Origin: Rhizobiales bacterium UBA697
GTDB taxonomy: Bacteria; Pseudomonadota; Alphaproteobacteria; Rhizobiales; Ancalomicrobiaceae
Direction of reading: 5' to 3'
NCBI GenBank assembly: GCA_002298965.1
Contig: DBMN01000045.1
Location: 1-8,378, forward strand
Length of the DNA stretch: 8,378 nt
Position 1 is the first letter of the stretch; each line of letters begins with the position of its first letter. Position numbers and translations under genes: made by a program. The notes under the pieces were generated by a model. It saw nothing but the letters and a program-made list of their open reading frames with translations. It was not told where the DNA came from and did not search any database. Below are positions 6,169 to 8,378 of the stretch, piece by piece.

Positions 6169-7968
6169 TCAGGCGTGGTCGAGCATGTGGCTGTCGGCGT
6201 CCTCGCGACCGGTCACGGCACGCGCCCGGGCGAGGGCGGCGTCGAGGTCGAAGGAGGGCTCGAAGTCCTTGCGCGCGAGGCGCTTCTCGTAGTCCTCGCG
6301 GAACTTGCCGATGGTGTCGGCGATCGCCGAACCGGCGGTCTGGCCGAGGCCGCAATGGGCGCCCGCCTTCATCACTTCGCGCAGATGGGTGAGCTCGCTC
6401 ATCTCGTACTGCGTGCCGTGGCCGGACGCGATCTTGTCCATCAGCTTGGCCTGGATGGTCGTCCCGACCCGGCACGGCGTGCAGAAGCCGCAGCTCTCGT
6501 GCTCGAAGAAATGCGCGAAGTTGCGCGCCACCTCGAACATGTCGCGACGCTCGCCGAACACCATGAAGGAGCCGGCGGTCGGCACGTCTTCGAAGGCGAT
6601 GCGGCGGCCGAACTCGCGCGGGCCGAGGCAGGTGCCGGCGGCACCCGAGATCTGCACGGCGCGGGTGTTGCGGGCACCTGCGTCTTCCAGCACCTGATTG
6701 ACGCGCACGCCGAAGGGATACTCGTAGATGCCGGGGCGCTCGACGTCGCCGGAGACCGACAGGATCTTCGTACCGGTCGACTGCTTGGTGCCGTAGCCCT
6801 CGTAGGCGGCACCGCCCTGCAGCGCGATCTCGGTGACCTTGCACAGCGTTTCGACGTTGTTCACGACCGTCGGCTTGTTCTTGTAGCCGCAGGTGACCGG
6901 GAACGGCGGCCGGATGCGCGGACGCCCCGCCTTGCCCTCGAGGCTCTCGATCAGCGCCGTCTCTTCACCGCAGATGTAGGCGCCGGCGCCCATGTGGATC
7001 TCGATGTCGAAGTCGAAGCCGGCGACGCCGCAGACCGACGTGCCGAGCAGGCGGCCGGCCCGCATCTCGGCGAGCTTCTCCTCGAGCGGCGCCCGCAGGT
7101 AGAGGTATTCGCCGCGCAGATAGACGAGGCCGAGGCGGGCGCCGGTGGCCCAGCCGGCGAGCACCATGCCCTCGAACACGCGCTCGGGGTAGAACTGCAT
7201 CAGCACCCGGTCCTTGAAGGTGCCGGGTTCGCCCTCGTCGGCGTTGCAGACGATGAAGCGCTCGTCTCCGGGGGCCTTCTTGGCGGCTTCCCACTTGACG
7301 CCGGTGGTGAAGCCGGCGCCGCCGCGGCCGCGCAGGTTCGACCGCTTCACTTCCGCGAGCCAGGCGTCGCGCCCGAGCGCGATCGCCGCCTTCAGCGCCG
7401 AACCCGGCACGAAGTCGGAGCCGAGCAGCATGTCGGCGCGGCGGATGTTGTGCTCGACGACGAAGAGGTCCTGCGGCCATTCGGCCAGCGGCACGTCGGA
7501 GCGGATCAGATCGCAGATCCGGTCGGCCTTGCGCAGCGTCATCGCCGGGATGGCCATGCCGTTGACCAGGATCGCCGGACCCTGGTCGCACATGCCGGTG
7601 CAGGAGGTGAAGTCGAGGCTGACGCGACCGTCGGCCGAGACCTCGCCGCGCGCGACGCCGAAGCGGCGGGCCATGTGATCGAAGATCGCCTGGTTGCCTG
7701 CCATCCGGTCGGTGATGTTGTCGGAGAAGAGGATGACGTGGCGCCCGCGCGGGGTCCGGTAGAAGAAGGAGTAGAACTCGAGGGTCGACTCGACGGCGCC
7801 GATCTCGAGCCCGAGACCCGTCGCCACCGCCGCCACGGTGGCGGGCGGGATCCAACCTTCGATGTCCTGGACGTCGCGCAGGATCTGGACGAGACGGCTT
7901 CCGTCGCGCCCGTGCGCGGCGAGAATGGCGTCGAGATCCGTCTTTCTGGTTTTGTCGGCCTTCGTCAC
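6169..7968 (-). CDS. hoxF: Hydrogenase diaphorase subunit HoxF (NuoE-NuoF fusion)
   Basis: The NAD(H)-reacting subunit of the bidirectional hydrogenase, 599 residues from the preferred GTG, against about 602 in Cupriavidus. It is a natural fusion: a NuoE-like domain (about 10-165) followed by a NuoF-like domain (about 170-560). The NuoF part has the FMN motif RGRGGAGFTTGVKW (213-226), the NADH-binding GAGAYICGEETALIESLEG (327-345) and the [4Fe-4S] motif ESCGFCTPCRVGT (491-503; Cys493, Cys496 and Cys499), with Cys539 in AHCGLG. The C-terminal SFDLDAAL is typical of HoxF. In the NuoE part only Cys123 and Cys127 (SCTGMC) remain of the four [2Fe-2S] ligands; the first CX4C pair is replaced by FSDNITD (about 81-87). 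The start at 7968 has AAGGAG six bases upstream. An in-frame GTG at 7983 would add five residues but sits in front of that ribosome site. First gene of the operon. Confidence 0.96.
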   Translation of the reverse strand: MTKADKTRKTDLDAILAAHGRDGSRLVQILRDVQDIEGWIPPATVAAVATGLGLEIGAVESTLEFYSFFYRTPRGRHVILFSDNITDRMAGNQAIFDHMARRFGVARGEVSADGRVSLDFTSCTGMCDQGPAILVNGMAIPAMTLRKADRICDLIRSDVPLAEWPQDLFVVEHNIRRADMLLGSDFVPGSALKAAIALGRDAWLAEVKRSNLRGRGGAGFTTGVKWEAAKKAPGDERFIVCNADEGEPGTFKDRVLMQFYPERVFEGMVLAGWATGARLGLVYLRGEYLYLRAPLEEKLAEMRAGRLLGTSVCGVAGFDFDIEIHMGAGAYICGEETALIESLEGKAGRPRIRPPFPVTCGYKNKPTVVNNVETLCKVTEIALQGGAAYEGYGTKQSTGTKILSVSGDVERPGIYEYPFGVRVNQVLEDAGARNTRAVQISGAAGTCLGPREFGRRIAFEDVPTAGSFMVFGERRDMFEVARNFAHFFEHESCGFCTPCRVGTTIQAKLMDKIASGHGTQYEMSELTHLREVMKAGAHCGLGQTAGSAIADTIGKFREDYEKRLARKDFEPSFDLDAALARARAVTGREDADSHMLDHA

Positions 7969-7974
7969 CTGACT

Positions 7975-7980
7975 CTCCTT
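7975..7980 (-). promoter_or_regulatory. Ribosome binding site of hoxF
   Basis: AAGGAG on the minus strand, six bases before the GTG at 7968. It decides the start, because the other in-frame GTG (7983-7981) lies upstream of it and has no comparable site. Confidence 0.75.
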
Positions 7981-8027
7981 CACGGAATTGGAGCGCTCGG
8001 TGATGCCCCGCGAAGGCCGCAGGGTCG

Positions 8028-8041
8028 CTGATCTGCGTCAA
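8028..8041. promoter_or_regulatory. FixK/FNR-like site upstream of hoxF
   Basis: Minus strand TTGACGCAGATCAG. It agrees with the FixK pattern TTG(A/C)-N6-(T/G)CAA except for the last base, and each half matches the FNR half-site at 4 of 5 positions. Its centre is about 66 bp before the hoxF start. An activator at -41.5 would give a transcript start near 7993 and a leader of about 25 nt, with CATCAC (8005-8000) as a poor -10 at the expected place. The arrangement is plausible for low-oxygen induction by FixK or FnrL but rests on one imperfect motif. Confidence 0.4.
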
Positions 8042-8090
8042 CCGCCGACGAGCCGTGCCGCCGACGCATTTCGCGGTGGAAGTGGGAAGA

Positions 8091-8106
8091 TCAGACTTTG
8101 GTCTGA
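8091..8106. repeat. 16-bp palindrome, possible operator
   Basis: TCAGAC-TTTG-GTCTGA has perfect 6-bp arms and a 4-base centre. It lies about 64 bp upstream of the centre of the FixK-like site. It has no T-run on either side, so a terminator is unlikely. A dimeric regulator could bind it, but I cannot name one. Confidence 0.35.
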
Positions 8107-8259
8107 CGGGGCCGTCGAGACTTCGCCCTTCGCGATGCAGCATCGGGAGCGATGGCTGCGTCGCGATCTGCGACTTTCGTCCATGAAATGTCAGCAGACG
8201 ATTCTGGAAGTGGCGTGTCCGCTTCGAAGTGTCGCTAAACGATTTGCACGCAACTGTCG

Positions 8260-8286
8260 GCCGGACGGTTGACGACGGCCGTCGGC
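8260..8286. terminator. Hairpin after the upstream gene, possible terminator
   Basis: Bases 8260-8268 and 8279-8286 form an 8-bp GC stem (GCC plus GACGG with CCGTC plus GGC) with one bulged base and a 10-base loop. It starts two bases after the stop codon of the partial gene at 8288-8378. There is no T-tract on the minus-strand side, so termination would have to be weak or Rho-assisted. An alternative pairing uses the 12-bp palindrome CGACGGCCGTCG (8273-8284). It may separate the upstream gene from the hox operon. Confidence 0.35.
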
Positions 8287-8287
8287 G

Positions 8288-8378
8288 TCACTTTTTCCGC
8301 AGAGCGTCGAGAAGAGCCGCGCCGAGAGCGCCCGGCGCGGCGTTTCCCGAGCCGGTTCCGCCGTCGCGGCCGCGGCCG
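8288..8378 (-). CDS. C-terminal end of an unidentified gene
   Basis: A minus-strand frame enters from the right edge and stops at TGA (8290-8288). Its last 29 residues are a Gly-rich, linker-like stretch followed by GALGAALLDALRKK, a short helix with a basic end. The codons are strongly GC-ended like those of the hox genes, and the stop is followed by a hairpin, both of which suit a real gene end. The product cannot be recognised from this fragment. It is same-strand and about 320 bp upstream of hoxF, so it may be an unrelated neighbour. Confidence 0.45.
   Translation of the reverse strand, partial: GRGRDGGTGSGNAAPGALGAALLDALRKK

Larger units (their letters stand above)
7981..8287. other. 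Noncoding region upstream of the hox operon
   Basis: About 305 bp with no convincing gene on either strand. It is less GC-rich than its surroundings. It holds a FixK/FNR-like site (8028-8041), a 16-bp palindrome (8091-8106), the 9-mer TGGAAGTGG twice (8077-8085 and 8205-8213), the palindrome CTTCGAAG (8222-8229) and a hairpin at the right end. No sigma-54 promoter (GG/GC, TGGCAC-N5-TTGC) and no good sigma-70 promoter was found by eye. It most likely carries the hox promoter and its operators. Confidence 0.6.

Noticed and set aside
5439..7968. Respiratory complex I genes (nuoE, nuoF, nuoG)
   Set aside because: The NuoE and NuoF parts are fused, the NuoG-like protein is only 239 residues long, and hydrogenase subunits follow directly, so this is a Hox diaphorase.
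6175..8031. 618-codon plus-strand open frame opposite hoxF
   Set aside because: Antisense shadow; hoxF has FMN, NADH and Fe-S motifs throughout the same bases.
8036..8041. TTGACG as a sigma-70 -35 element
   Set aside because: No acceptable -10 hexamer lies 16-18 bases downstream on the minus strand.
7988..8272. Small plus-strand gene in the region upstream of hoxF
   Set aside because: No ribosome site, no recognisable motif and an Arg-rich shadow-like composition; the stretch is better explained as a regulatory region.

Overview
This window appears to come from a GC-rich alphaproteobacterium, most likely of the Hyphomicrobiales (Rhizobiales). The reasons are the very high third-position GC, FixK/FNR-type palindromes at the regulatory gaps, a ubiquinone pathway, and a palindromic repeat at the left edge that resembles the dispersed intergenic repeats of Bradyrhizobium/Rhodopseudomonas-type genomes. 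The repeat comparison is from memory and not from a search. All convincing genes lie on the minus strand.

Layout, in transcription order (right to left): the last 29 codons of an unidentified gene (8378-8288); a noncoding gap of about 320 bp with a stem-loop, a 16-bp palindrome and a FixK/FNR-like site; then hoxF (7968-6169), hoxU (6158-5439), hoxY (5433-4870), hoxH (4856-3378) and hoxW (3381-2710). These encode a soluble, NAD-coupled bidirectional [NiFe] hydrogenase (group 3d) with its dedicated maturation protease. After an 88-bp gap holding a second FixK/FNR-type site and a strong RNA hairpin come ubiT (2621-2061), ubiU (2064-1063) and ubiV (1057-128). These encode the O2-independent ubiquinone hydroxylation proteins. 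The operon is followed by a hairpin plus T-tract built from the palindromic repeat, with a second inverted copy running off the left end.

How the genes fit together: HoxHY reacts with H2, HoxU carries electrons over Fe-S clusters, and HoxF exchanges them with NAD(H). HoxW trims the HoxH C-terminus after Ni insertion. UbiU and UbiV are [4Fe-4S] proteins of the U32 family that, in Escherichia coli, allow ubiquinone ring hydroxylation without O2, with UbiT as a lipid-binding accessory. The tight spacing (gaps of 10, 5 and 13 nt, a 4-nt overlap, 88 nt, a 4-nt overlap, 5 nt) suggests one transcription unit, or two co-regulated ones. The inferred logic is a hypoxia-induced module: H2 oxidation yields NADH for the respiratory chain while the quinone pool is maintained by a pathway that needs no O2. 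The joining of a complete hoxFUYHW set to a complete ubiTUV set is the most notable feature of the window.
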